Assembly (NCBI GenBank): GCA_020073245.1
Contig: JAIQFQ010000001.1
Span: 232,001-296,000 of the forward strand
Direction of reading: 5' to 3'
Source: Terriglobia bacterium
GTDB lineage: Bacteria; Acidobacteriota; Thermoanaerobaculia; Thermoanaerobaculales; Thermoanaerobaculaceae
DNA: 64,000 bases
Below, piece after piece: positions 63,956 through 64,000 of this stretch. The position numbers were made by a program, and so were the translations under genes. How positions within the stretch are numbered: position 1 is the stretch's first letter; each line of letters starts with the position of its first letter. The notes below the pieces were generated by a model. That model saw only the letters and a list, made by a program, of their open reading frames with translations. It did no database searches and was not told the DNA's origin.

Positions 63956-64000
63956 CGGGAAACCGTTCCGGAAGGCCGGCAGCGCGACGCATCACCGCCG

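Noticed and set aside
63939-64000. Possible 3' end of another minus-strand gene at the window edge
   Set aside because: Only about 20 codons are visible; the stop at 63941-63939 would overlap the GT4 start by 17 bases as in the neighbouring genes, but there is not enough sequence to support a call.

Overview
This is a GC-rich chromosomal segment from a Gram-negative-type bacterium. An outer-membrane beta-barrel, many signal-peptide proteins, a secreted subtilisin, a soluble Hdr/Nuo/Mvh redox operon, and two proteins that share a 'Trp-rich FASV(V/I)D' surface domain fit an anaerobic or facultative Acidobacteriota lineage (Thermoanaerobaculia/Holophagae-like). That placement is an inference; no rRNA gene is present. 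No phage, transposase, integrase or CRISPR array was seen.

Layout. (1) 1-7642, minus strand: an eight-gene operon, truncated at the window edge, in the order hdrC, hdrB, N-terminal half of hdrA, nuoE, nuoF, a NuoG-like/HdrA C-terminal-half fusion, mvhD, mvhG. It should encode a soluble flavin-based electron-bifurcating complex joining NADH, a disulfide-reductase-type HdrB site and probably a [NiFe] hydrogenase. A good sigma-54 -24/-12 promoter and an upstream inverted repeat precede it, and directly upstream lies a histidine kinase/NtrC-type regulator pair (7922-10341). (2) 10400-14234: small stress, membrane, DNA-binding and PilZ genes. (3) 14346-16717: a seven-repeat propeller surface protein lying between a 3' tRNA fragment and tRNA-Leu(CAA), with a 5' half copy of that tRNA beyond. 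(4) 16976-38835: housekeeping and envelope genes (Ycf46-like AAA ATPase, PBP4, GGDEF, HDAC-like enzyme, M28 peptidase, aroC, ispH, glycosylasparaginase, amidohydrolase, exported PCMT, double alpha/beta hydrolase, C69 dipeptidase). (5) 38920-46885: glgB, aspS, a secreted nitroreductase, galT and a DEAD-box helicase. (6) 47058-55626: a tightly packed plus-strand operon of a giant secreted subtilisin, a small secreted protein, a PqqD-like protein with a Cys/Gly-rich tail, an HprK-related kinase, a radical SAM/SPASM enzyme and a lasso-B2-type protease. This looks like a RiPP (modified peptide) system in which recognition domain and precursor may be one polypeptide. (7) 55691-63955: a GT39 glycosyltransferase, an amino-acid permease and a four-gene exopolysaccharide operon (three GT4 enzymes and a WbaP-type initiating transferase).

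Intergenic DNA carries recurring families of short heptamer-like repeats, most of them between convergent genes, and a 123-bp long imperfect palindrome behind the polysaccharide operon. The two most interesting loci are the domain-swapped split HdrA complex with its sigma-54 control, and the RiPP-like operon.
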